Part shown: in pieces, positions 1 through 5,071 of the stretch
Numbering within the stretch: the first letter of the stretch is position 1
How the letters are laid out: every line of letters begins with the position of its first letter
Assembly (NCBI GenBank): GCA_964624465.1
Contig: CAZUZD010000392.1
Coordinates: 1 to 5,487, forward strand
Reading direction: 5' to 3'
Origin: CAZUZD01 sp964624465
GTDB lineage: Bacteria; Planctomycetota; Planctomycetia; Isosphaerales; Isosphaeraceae
DNA: 5,487 bases
The notes under the pieces: model-generated
What the model was told of the DNA's origin: nothing
Seen by the model: the letters and a program-made list of their open reading frames with translations, nothing else
Database searches by the model: none
Translations under genes and position numbers: made by a program

Positions 1-128
1 AGCCCTCGCAGCGCCGCCGCCGGTACCAGCCCCCGCAGCAGCGCCGGCGATCGACCGGGCCCCCGCGCGGCTACGGCCAGCAGCGACAGCAGGGCGACCA
101 GGACCAGGGCGAGGAGGATGCGGGGCAT
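1..128 (-). CDS. N-terminal fragment of a probable exported or membrane-anchored protein (runs off left edge)
   Basis: Reading the minus strand from an ATG at 128-126 gives 42 open codons up to the window edge. The peptide begins MPRILLALVLVALLSLLAVA: a basic residue at position 3, then an unbroken hydrophobic stretch of about 16 residues, then Ala-Ala-Arg. This is the shape of a Sec signal peptide or an N-terminal membrane anchor. Nearly every codon ends in G or C, as in the sure genes nearby, which supports real coding. No good Shine-Dalgarno lies before the ATG, only a GAG a few bases upstream. The gene is divergent from the aminotransferase, with 217 bp between the two starts. The mature domain is outside the window, so no function can be given. 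Confidence 0.5.
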   Translation of the reverse strand, partial: MPRILLALVLVALLSLLAVAARGPGRSPALLRGLVPAAALRG

Positions 129-345
129 GGCTCGATCGCGGGGACGGCGGCGGCCGGCCCCATGCCGCCGCGACCCGATCAGCCTACGCGATGCCCCGCG
201 CCCCTTGCAACGCGACCCCATCGCCACCGGCTGATGGCTCGCCGCGCCCCGGCCCCCGCCGGTAAGATGGCCCGCTGCGCCACCGGGGCCGCCCACCGCC
301 CCGGGCCCGAACCGACCGAACGACCGACCGCCGGAGCCGATCGCC

Positions 346-1461
346 GTGAACAGCGCCTGGATCGCCGACCGCATGCACCGGATCGAGGCCTCCGGCATCC
401 GCAAGGCCTTCGACCTGTCGAAGCAGATGACCGACCCGATCAACCTCTCGATCGGCCTGCCCGACTTCGACGTGCCCGAGCCCCTCCAGGACGCCGCCGT
501 CGCCGCCCTCCGCTCGGGCCAGAACGCGTACACCCTCACCATGGGCCTGCCCGCGCTCCGCGAGCGCCTCCAGGCCGAGGTCGACGCCGAGCTGAAGCAC
601 GACGACCGCAAGGTGCTCGTCACCGCCGGCACCTCGGGCGGGCTCCTGCTGTCGCTCTGCAGCGCCGTGAACCCCGGCGACGAGGTGATCCTCTTCGACC
701 CCTACTTCGTGATGTACAACAACCTGATCGCCCTGGCCGGCGGCGTGCCCGTGCTGATCGACACGTACCCGGACTTCCGCCTGCACGTCGACCGCGTGGC
801 CGCCGCCATCACCCCGCGCACCAAGTGCGTGCTGGTCAACAGCCCGAACAACCCGACCGGCGTCGTCGCCACCGAGGCCGAGATGCGGGCCCTGGCCGAG
901 CTCTGCCGGGAGCGCGGGGTGCTGCTCATCAGCGACGAGGTCTACCGCCTGTTCACCCACGACGCCCCGCTGGCCACGCCGGCGACCTGGAACGCGGACG
1001 TCGTCGTCGTCGACGGCTTCTCCAAGAGCTATGGCATGACCGGCTGGCGGCTCGGCTTCGCCCACGGCCCCGCCGCGTTCGTCGCCGAGATGGCGAAATT
1101 GCAGCAGTTCAGCTACGTCTGCGCCCCCAGCCCCCTGCAGGCCGCCGTCGTCGGCGCCCTCGACCTCGACATGTCCGCCCAGGTCGACGCCTACCGCGCC
1201 AAGCGCGACCGCGTCGTCGAGGCCCTCAGTGGCCTCTACGACCTGGCCCGCCCCTCGGGCGCCTTCTACGCCTTCCCGAAGGTGCCGGCCCAGTACGAGT
1301 CCGCCACCGCCTTCGCCGCCGAGGCCGTGAAGCACAACCTGCTGATCATCCCCGGCAACGTCTTCAGCCGCCGCGACACCCACTTCCGCCTCTCCTACGC
1401 CGTCGACGACCGCACCCTCGACCGCGGCCTCGCCGTCCTCCGCACCCTCGCCGACGGCTGA
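346..1461 (+). CDS. PLP-dependent class I/II aminotransferase (aspartate aminotransferase-like)
   Basis: A complete 371-residue fold-type I aminotransferase, slightly shorter than the usual 380-400. It would move an amino group between an amino acid and a 2-oxoacid in the cytoplasm, using pyridoxal phosphate (PLP). Family landmarks appear in order: a substrate-side loop NLSIGLPDFDVPEP (33-46), a phosphate-side glycine turn GTSGG (95-99), NSPNNPTG (165-172) with the PLP-contacting Asn169, SDEVY (196-200) with Asp197 for the pyridine nitrogen and Tyr200, the Schiff-base Lys227 in FSKSYGMTGWRLG (225-237), and the carboxylate-binding Arg348 in HFRLSYA. Every catalytic residue expected from the family is present, so it should be active. 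The start is GTG at 346, with GGAG at 333-336 placed 9 nt upstream. Substrate specificity cannot be read from sequence; aspartate, aromatic, alanine or diaminopimelate-type donors are all possible. It stands alone, with unrelated neighbours. Confidence 0.95.
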   Translation: MNSAWIADRMHRIEASGIRKAFDLSKQMTDPINLSIGLPDFDVPEPLQDAAVAALRSGQNAYTLTMGLPALRERLQAEVDAELKHDDRKVLVTAGTSGGLLLSLCSAVNPGDEVILFDPYFVMYNNLIALAGGVPVLIDTYPDFRLHVDRVAAAITPRTKCVLVNSPNNPTGVVATEAEMRALAELCRERGVLLISDEVYRLFTHDAPLATPATWNADVVVVDGFSKSYGMTGWRLGFAHGPAAFVAEMAKLQQFSYVCAPSPLQAAVVGALDLDMSAQVDAYRAKRDRVVEALSGLYDLARPSGAFYAFPKVPAQYESATAFAAEAVKHNLLIIPGNVFSRRDTHFRLSYAVDDRTLDRGLAVLRTLADG

Positions 1462-1524
1462 GCCCCGCCGCGGGCGCCCAGGTGTTCTCGCGCGGCCGGA
1501 CCGACGCCGCCGGTCGCTGCGCGA

Positions 1525-1547
1525 CCCGGACGAACCAGTCGTCCGGG
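1525..1547 (+). terminator. Perfect 9-bp hairpin downstream of the aminotransferase, possible terminator
   Basis: CCCGGACGA (1525-1533) and TCGTCCGGG (1539-1547) are perfect reverse complements around a 5-nt loop, 63 nt after the aminotransferase stop. The hairpin would be very stable, but no T-run follows, so it is not a classical intrinsic terminator. Its right arm is the left end of the 180-bp repeat. The left arm is absent next to the second repeat copy, so the hairpin exists only here. Termination is an inference from position and stability. Confidence 0.3.
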
Positions 1548-1717
1548 CGACCCGGGCTGGAGTTGCGGTCTGCCGCAACCCCGGAGGGCGCCGGGGAAGC
1601 CGGGGTCCGAGGACGGACCCCAGCCACCCCGAAGTGGGCCTGATGGGACGGGTGGCTGGGGTCTCGACTCCGGGTCGAGACCCCGGTGCGACGGCAACTG
1701 CGGGTCAGGGCACCCGG
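1538..1717. repeat. Structured ~180-bp direct repeat, copy 1
   Basis: This copy fills most of the gene-free stretch 1462-1762. It matches 2248-2426 over its whole length with, by eye, eight substitutions and one 1-base gap (about 95% identity). Positions 1579-1671 (93 bp) are identical in both copies. It is full of inverted repeats: GTTGCGG/CCGCAAC (1562-1579), CCCCGG/CCGGGG (1579-1596), stem A GGGGTCCG/CGGACCCC with AGGA loop (1602-1621), stem B ACCCCAGCCACCC/GGGTGGCTGGGGT (13 bp; arms 1617-1629 and 1650-1662), and stem C of 11 bp (arms 1658-1668 and 1674-1684). Stem B shares bases with both A and C, so B excludes them while A and C can coexist. No transposase is associated. It could be a mobile or recombinogenic intergenic element, or a structured RNA or terminator module; I do not recognise a named family. 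Confidence 0.9.
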
Positions 1718-1746
1718 GGTGGTGGAGTCATCCGAACGCCTCAACC

Positions 1747-1751
1747 GAGGA
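1747..1751 (+). promoter_or_regulatory. Ribosome binding site that decides the start of the small unknown gene
   Basis: GAGGA lies 11 nt before the ATG at 1763. The frame stays open upstream to an ATG at 1634, but that extension translates the structured repeat, so the ATG at 1763 with this site is the better start. The spacing is slightly long. Confidence 0.5.
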
Positions 1752-1762
1752 ACACCTGCACC

Positions 1763-2119
1763 ATGAGCGGAGTACATCGCGACTCGGCGGGCTACGGCGA
1801 GCTAGGACTCGGATGGACCGGTTACCTTGAAAATCTTGAGTTGAGCCAGGTCGTAGATCCCGAAAATTGGTCGGGATACACCTTGAAACTCCGGTTGCGC
1901 ACCTCAGCCGCAGCCGATTCCCAACGCGTCTGTTTGGAGTTCAACAAAGTCCAAGATTTGCGGATTGGACCACTCCAGGGACTCTCATTCTTCTGCGTCG
2001 AGGTGCGATCGGCGACTGCGATGCATCTTGAAGACAGGATTTATCATGTCGTCGAGGAAGACCACGAAGCCTTATCCTTCTTTTGCCAGGAATTCCTCGC
2101 AACTGTCGAAAATCCCTGA
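1763..2119 (+). CDS. Small protein of unknown function, low GC, flanked by direct repeats
   Basis: A 118-residue soluble protein with no signal peptide or membrane segment. I do not recognise the family. It begins MSGVHRDSAGYGELGLGWTG and carries DPENW (32-36), alternating strand-like segments (LKLRLR 41-46, VCLEF 56-60), DLRIGPLQG (65-73), and a C-terminus rich in aromatic and acidic residues (YHVVEEDHEALSFFCQEF, 94-111). This suggests a small mostly-beta domain. A hand count over 1801-2100 gives about 52% GC, against roughly 70% in the aminotransferase and truB, and A/T-ending codons are common; this hints at transfer or relaxed codon selection. It lies between two copies of the 180-bp repeat. 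It may be distantly related to the unknown protein ending at 3843: the order DPxxW, R[VL], LxI, G, C, LE, VV, SF is shared with similar spacing. An immunity-protein-like role is conceivable but not shown. Confidence 0.75.
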   Translation: MSGVHRDSAGYGELGLGWTGYLENLELSQVVDPENWSGYTLKLRLRTSAAADSQRVCLEFNKVQDLRIGPLQGLSFFCVEVRSATAMHLEDRIYHVVEEDHEALSFFCQEFLATVENP

Positions 2120-2194
2120 CGTCCATTCCAACACGGGAACTTCTCGCTGAACCCGACAGCTTCAATGGGCTGGCGGTACGCCACTTCGCCGCGG

Positions 2195-2212
2195 GTCGGA
2201 CCAGGGTCCGAC
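2195..2212 (+). terminator. Small hairpin downstream of the low-GC gene
   Basis: GTCGGAC (2195-2201) and GTCCGAC (2206-2212) pair perfectly around a 4-nt loop, about 75 nt after the stop at 2119. The sequence following is T- and C-containing (TTCGTCTC) but is not a T-run. It could be a weak terminator or an RNA-stability hairpin. Confidence 0.25.
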
Positions 2213-2247
2213 TTCGTCTCCAGCGGGATCGGCCGGACCATGGTGCC

Positions 2248-2426
2248 GTCGTCCGGGCGACCCGGCTGAAATTGCGATGTGCCGCACCCCCGGAGGGCGC
2301 CGGGGAAGCCGGGGTCCGAGGACGGACCCCAGCCACCCCGAAGTGGGCCTGATGGGACGGGTGGCTGGGGTCTCGACTCCAGGTCGAGACCCCGGCGCGA
2401 CGGCAACTGCGGGTCGGGGCACCCGG
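2248..2426. repeat. Structured ~180-bp direct repeat, copy 2
   Basis: Second copy of the element at 1538-1717, in the same orientation. Stem A is at 2311-2330, stem B has arms 2326-2338 and 2359-2371, and stem C has arms 2367-2377 and 2383-2393; all are perfect here too. The one substitution inside the stem A-C core (position 2381) falls in the loop of stem C, so every base pair is kept. By contrast, the small GTTGCGG/CCGCAAC stem of copy 1 is broken here by several changes. The copy occupies the middle of the gene-free stretch 2120-2580. The rest of that stretch (2427-2580) holds no convincing gene; it has only a weak promoter-like TTGACG/GATCCT pair at 2489/2512 and the leader of the next gene. 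Confidence 0.9.
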
Positions 2427-2580
2427 CGCTCGAACCGGCCGACACTTCCGATTCCGTGATCAATGCATCAAATGGCGCCTGGATCACGTTGACGAGGGCC
2501 GTCCGCCGGGGGATCCTGTCGTTGCGGTCGCTCCGAAACTCGGAGAACTCCTCCGTCGCGCCCAACGCCCCGAGGGTTCC

Positions 2581-3180
2581 ATGAACAACTGGCCCGGCTC
2601 GACGTCCGCCTCCGCCGCCGAGATCGCCGCGACGCACCAGAAGACGCTGGTCCAGATCGGCGTCATGCTCGTCGTGGTGGTGGCGCTGGGGGTGCTCAAC
2701 GGCGCGTACTTCCAGAGCGAGACCGGGGGCACGATCGTCTTCGTCGCGCTGCTGTTCCTGGGGCTCGCGGCCGTCGCGAACTTCCAGATCGCGCGGACGG
2801 CGAAGCGCGTCGCGGCCGACCTGGCGGCGAACCCCGGGGCGACCGCCTGGCGGATGCAGCTCGGCCTGCTGGACGGGCGTCGGCTCAAGAGCAGCCTGAC
2901 GTCGTTCCTGGTCAGCGCCGGGGAGGATTACCGGGTGTACCTCAACGGCAAGGTCGTCGAGCGGGGCTCCGTGACGCTGGTCGAGGACGGCGAAGTCCGG
3001 CGCACCGACTACCGGGTGTCGGAAGGGCCGCGCTCGGGGCAGATCTACCAGCAGATCTCGACCGTCCGCGACGACCTCCTGCTCGCCTGCGCCGGCGCCC
3101 CGGGCGGCCCGAGGCCCGAGGGCTTCTCGTGCACCCCCGGCAGCGGCCGGACCTTGAGTGTCTGGACGAGCGTGTCCTGA
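2581..3180 (+). CDS. Two-helix membrane protein with a TIGR03067-like C-terminal domain
   Basis: A 199-residue protein. Residues about 22-40 (TLVQIGVMLVVVVALGVL) and 50-68 (GTIVFVALLFLGLAAVANF) are two hydrophobic helices joined by a short turn, so the protein should sit in a membrane with both ends on the same side. Residues about 96-197 match, from memory of the family, the TIGR03067 domain (function unknown, many copies in Planctomycetes). Its hallmarks are a strand pair around DYRVYLNGKVVERGSV, SEGPRSGQIYQQI (147-159), DDLLLACAGAPGGPRPEGF (164-182) and a closing GSGRTLSVW (187-195). The usual opening LxGxW segment is weak or missing. The start is ATG at 2581, with GAGG at 2572-2575 placed 5 nt upstream. 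GC is high, as in native genes. No partner gene is adjacent, and a specific role cannot be given. Confidence 0.8.
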   Translation: MNNWPGSTSASAAEIAATHQKTLVQIGVMLVVVVALGVLNGAYFQSETGGTIVFVALLFLGLAAVANFQIARTAKRVAADLAANPGATAWRMQLGLLDGRRLKSSLTSFLVSAGEDYRVYLNGKVVERGSVTLVEDGEVRRTDYRVSEGPRSGQIYQQISTVRDDLLLACAGAPGGPRPEGFSCTPGSGRTLSVWTSVS

Positions 3181-3204
3181 GAACACGTCTGTCGGTTCCG
3201 GAAG

Positions 3205-3414
3205 TCGACGACGCGGAGGCCTGCCAGACCCGCTCGTGCCCCCAGGGTCGTGAGCGCCTCCGAGACCGTCGAAGTTCGCCCGGCTCATCCGACCGACGGG
3301 AAGACGGGCCGCGAAGGCTGTAGGTTCAGGCGTTGGGGAGAACGTGAACCGGGCGCACGCTGCGGGTGTCGGGTTCGTGCCGGCGCTGGCGCCGGGGGGT
3401 ACGGGCTGGAGCCG
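3205..3414. repeat. Degenerate duplicate of the truB 3' end and its downstream DNA (copy 1)
   Basis: This stretch aligns with 4003-4254 at a constant offset of 800 bp through most of its length, then 840 bp after a net 40-bp deletion. Shared identical blocks include TCCGACCGACGGGAAG (3288-3303 and 4088-4103), GCGAAGGCTG, ACGCTGCGGGT and ACGGGCTGGAGCCG (3401-3414 and 4241-4254). Other parts have diverged, so the duplication is old. Together with its partner it brackets the unknown gene ending at 3843. Confidence 0.8.
3326..3414 (-). pseudogene. truB 3'-end remnant
   Basis: On the minus strand this stretch begins like TruB codons 253-259 (RLQPVPP). After losing about 40 bp it resumes near the codons for PDTRSVRP and ends at a TGA (complement of 3328-3326) aligned with the true truB stop at 4126-4128. 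The 40-bp loss is not a multiple of three, so the frame is broken, and nothing upstream supplies the catalytic domain. It is a non-functional fragment of about 42 codons from a truB tail, left by duplication or by insertion of a DNA segment at the end of truB. Confidence 0.7.
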
Positions 3415-3453
3415 AAGGTCGACCGCTGGCCCAGCACCACCGGGGAATTCCCT

Positions 3454-3843
3454 GTGGCGGTCGAGTTCGAATCCGGGTCCGAGGGCGGGGAGCTCACACT
3501 CATGGCATTCGCTGACGGTGACCCGGAGCACCCGATCCTGCCCGAATCGCACACGTGGGAGGTGCTGGAGTTCACCTACCGCCGCGACCCGGACGACTGG
3601 CGCGAATCCTTCGTCGACCTGCTGTTCGTACGGGATCGCGTGCAGCGGCGACTGCGGTTCTTCGCCCCGCGCTCGCTCGAGATCCCGCGGGGGATCAGCG
3701 GTGTGATGGGGAGCTGGTGCCGGGTCTACGTCGCGGACGTGCGCCGACGGCAGCTCGAGGGGATGGGCGTGCGCGTGGTCAGCCTCGAGCCCGACTGGTG
3801 CGTGCCGTCGTTCTGGGCGGCCTCGGTGATCGAGGTGCCTTGA
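3454..3843 (+). CDS. Small protein of unknown function between truB-derived repeats
   Basis: The frame is open from a GTG at 3250, but its first ~55 codons are the antisense of the truB remnant and that GTG lacks a properly spaced ribosome site. I prefer the GTG at 3454, which has GGGGA 7 nt upstream (3442-3446) and gives 129 residues; the 3250 start would give 197. There is no signal peptide or membrane helix. Visible features are GGELTLMAFADGDPEHPILP (11-30), DPDDW (45-49), RRLRFF (65-70), LEIPRGISG (75-83), SWCRVYVADVRRRQLEG (87-103) and a C-terminal PSFWAASVIEV. This looks like a small beta-rich domain. I do not recognise the family. The order and spacing of motifs resemble the 118-residue protein at 1763-2119. 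GC is about 65% in the line I counted, so it is not strongly atypical. It is convergent with truB. Confidence 0.65.
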   Translation: MAVEFESGSEGGELTLMAFADGDPEHPILPESHTWEVLEFTYRRDPDDWRESFVDLLFVRDRVQRRLRFFAPRSLEIPRGISGVMGSWCRVYVADVRRRQLEGMGVRVVSLEPDWCVPSFWAASVIEVP

Positions 3844-3974
3844 GCCCGGACCCGATGGACCACACAGCACACCGGATCGGAACCCGACCCCTGGCCGGGG
3901 CCGGAGGATCCGCCAGACCACGGCAGACCCGAGCAGACTCAGATCAGCGCGCCGGGAACGCTCCTGCCGGGTGC

Positions 3975-4005
3975 CGTGGCCGGAGCGGAGCGGAGCGGGG
4001 CCACG
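3975..4005. terminator. Hairpin with a GGAGC-repeat loop between convergent genes
   Basis: CGTGGCC (3975-3981) and GGCCACG (3999-4005) form a perfect 7-bp stem. The 17-nt loop is made of GGAGC repeats. It lies in the 282-bp gap between two converging genes, about 130 bp past the stop at 3843 and 120 bp past the truB stop. It could slow polymerase from either side, but there is no T-run on either strand. Nothing else is visible in this gap. Confidence 0.25.
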
Positions 4006-4254
4006 ATGACGATTCGGAGGCCGGCACGACCCGCTCGTGGCCCGGAGTTGCGAGCGCATCCAGGACCGCCGGAGTTCGCTCGGCTCCTCCGACCGACGGG
4101 AAGCCGTGCAGCGAAGGCTGCGGGGTCAGGAGCCGACGAGGACGCGCACGGGGCGGACGCTGCGGGTATCGGGCTCGTGGTGGGCGAGGGCGAGCAGGGT
4201 GCCGTCGGGGGCGAACAGCGCGAGGTCGCCGGGGGGTGGCACGGGCTGGAGCCG
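4003..4254. repeat. Parent copy of the duplicated truB 3' end (copy 2)
   Basis: This is the intact counterpart of 3205-3414: it holds codons 253-294 of truB and about 120 bp beyond its stop. Because truB continues intact to the right, this is the ancestral copy. The boundary of homology falls at codon 253, after the catalytic domain. The segment downstream of the truB stop includes a small GCAGC-GAAG-GCTGC hairpin (4108-4121), which is degraded in the other copy. Confidence 0.8.
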
Positions 4255-5010
4255 CTGGGCGTCGAGGGAGCGGCCGTGGGCGATGAGGCGGGTTTGGTCG
4301 GCGTCGAGGTCGACGCGGGGCAGGTCGGCAACGGCGCTGGCGACGGGGAGCACATGGGCGGCGATCGACTCGGCGGTCAGGGTTTCCGGGTCGAGGGCGG
4401 ACTCGATCGCGAAGCGGCCGATGCGGGTGCGGGTGAGGACGGTGATCAGGCCGCCGCAGCCGAGGGCGTCGCCCAGGTCGCGGGCGATCGAGCGGATGTA
4501 CGTGCCGGCGCCGCAGTCGACCTCGATCGTGACGATCGGCCAGGCGTACGAGAGCAGCTCGATCCGGTCGATGCGCACCGGGCGGGGGGCCAGGTCGACG
4601 GCCTCGCCCTGGCGGGCCAGGTCGTAGGCGCGCTGGCCCTCGCGCTTGAGGGCCGAGTACTGCGGCGGCACCTGCGCGATCGTGCCGACCTGGGAGGCGA
4701 GGGCCGCGCGGATCGCGGGCTCGTCCGGGGCGAGGGCGTCGGGCGTCTCGACGATCGTGCCGTCGGCGTCGTCGGTGTCGGAGCGGGCGCCCAGGCGGAT
4801 CTCGGCGCGGTAGGTCTTGGCCTGCGCCTGCACGCGGTCGATCAGGCGGGTCGCGGGCCCGACGGCGACGACCAGCACGCCGGTGGCGAGCGGGTCGAGG
4901 GTGCCGGCGTGGCCGACCTTGGGGCCGCGGCCCACCAGGCGCACGATGCGGTTCACCACGCCGCGCGAGGTCACGCCGGCGGGCTTGTGCAGATTGAGGA
5001 AGCCGTTCAT
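4126..5010 (-). CDS. truB: tRNA pseudouridine(55) synthase TruB
   Basis: A complete 294-residue TruB, which converts U55 of the T-arm of most tRNAs to pseudouridine in the cytoplasm. Seen in order: HKPAGVTS (8-15), KVGHAGTLDPLATGVL (31-46) with catalytic Asp39 (equivalent of E. coli Asp48), the active-site Tyr67 in KTYRA, SDTDDADG (77-84), QVPPQYSALKREGQRAY (113-129) with the family's YSALK-x-x-G core, and VDCGAGTYIRSIARDLG (164-180) with conserved Arg173. A C-terminal RNA-binding region covers about 220-294. Length is normal. The start is ATG at 5010; HKPAGVTS near the N-terminus fixes it, though no Shine-Dalgarno is visible upstream. It lies 61 bp after the DsbD-N-type gene on the same strand, so co-transcription is likely. 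In many bacteria truB follows rbfA/infB, but those genes are not seen here. Its last 42 codons have been duplicated at 3326-3414. Confidence 0.97.
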   Translation of the reverse strand: MNGFLNLHKPAGVTSRGVVNRIVRLVGRGPKVGHAGTLDPLATGVLVVAVGPATRLIDRVQAQAKTYRAEIRLGARSDTDDADGTIVETPDALAPDEPAIRAALASQVGTIAQVPPQYSALKREGQRAYDLARQGEAVDLAPRPVRIDRIELLSYAWPIVTIEVDCGAGTYIRSIARDLGDALGCGGLITVLTRTRIGRFAIESALDPETLTAESIAAHVLPVASAVADLPRVDLDADQTRLIAHGRSLDAQRLQPVPPPGDLALFAPDGTLLALAHHEPDTRSVRPVRVLVGS

Positions 5011-5071
5011 CGCCAGGGGTTCAATCGGGATTCGGGAGACGGGGGATCGACGGCCGCGCCGGCCGGTCGGT

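Noticed and set aside
145..170. Hairpin CGGCGGC/GCCGCCG upstream of the left-edge gene
   Set aside because: A 7-bp stem of simple CGG repeats with a 12-nt loop is expected by chance in DNA this GC-rich.
263..268. TAAGAT as a -10 element for the aminotransferase
   Set aside because: It matches four of six consensus bases, but no -35-like hexamer sits 16-18 bp upstream; one hexamer in a 217-bp gap is weak evidence.
309..330. ACCG/CCGA short tandem repeats before the aminotransferase
   Set aside because: Short, imperfect and common in high-GC intergenic DNA; no sign of an operator.
162..1643. 493-codon plus-strand open frame, and a 464-codon minus-strand frame (1578-184), over the aminotransferase
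   Set aside because: Both are made of Arg/Pro/Gly/Ala-rich low-complexity sequence typical of off-frame reading in high-GC DNA, and they overlap a gene with all its catalytic motifs intact.
1634..1762. 43-codon N-terminal extension of the low-GC gene
   Set aside because: It translates the structured repeat; the ATG at 1763 has its own GAGGA site and begins the plausible protein.
1763..2119. Immunity protein of a polymorphic toxin system
   Set aside because: Size and aromatic/acidic C-terminus are suggestive, but no toxin gene or secretion gene is in the window and I cannot match a named immunity family.
1538..2426. Composite transposon or insertion sequence
   Set aside because: The repeats are direct, only ~180 bp, encode nothing, and no transposase lies in or between them.
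2489..2517. TTGACG...GATCCT promoter before the membrane protein gene
   Set aside because: The -35 half is good with 17-bp spacing, but the -10 half matches only three of six bases.
2044..4059. 671-codon minus-strand open frame
   Set aside because: It runs antisense through three plus-strand genes, a repeat and the truB remnant, with no domain pattern except the RLQPVPP stretch inherited from the truB copy.
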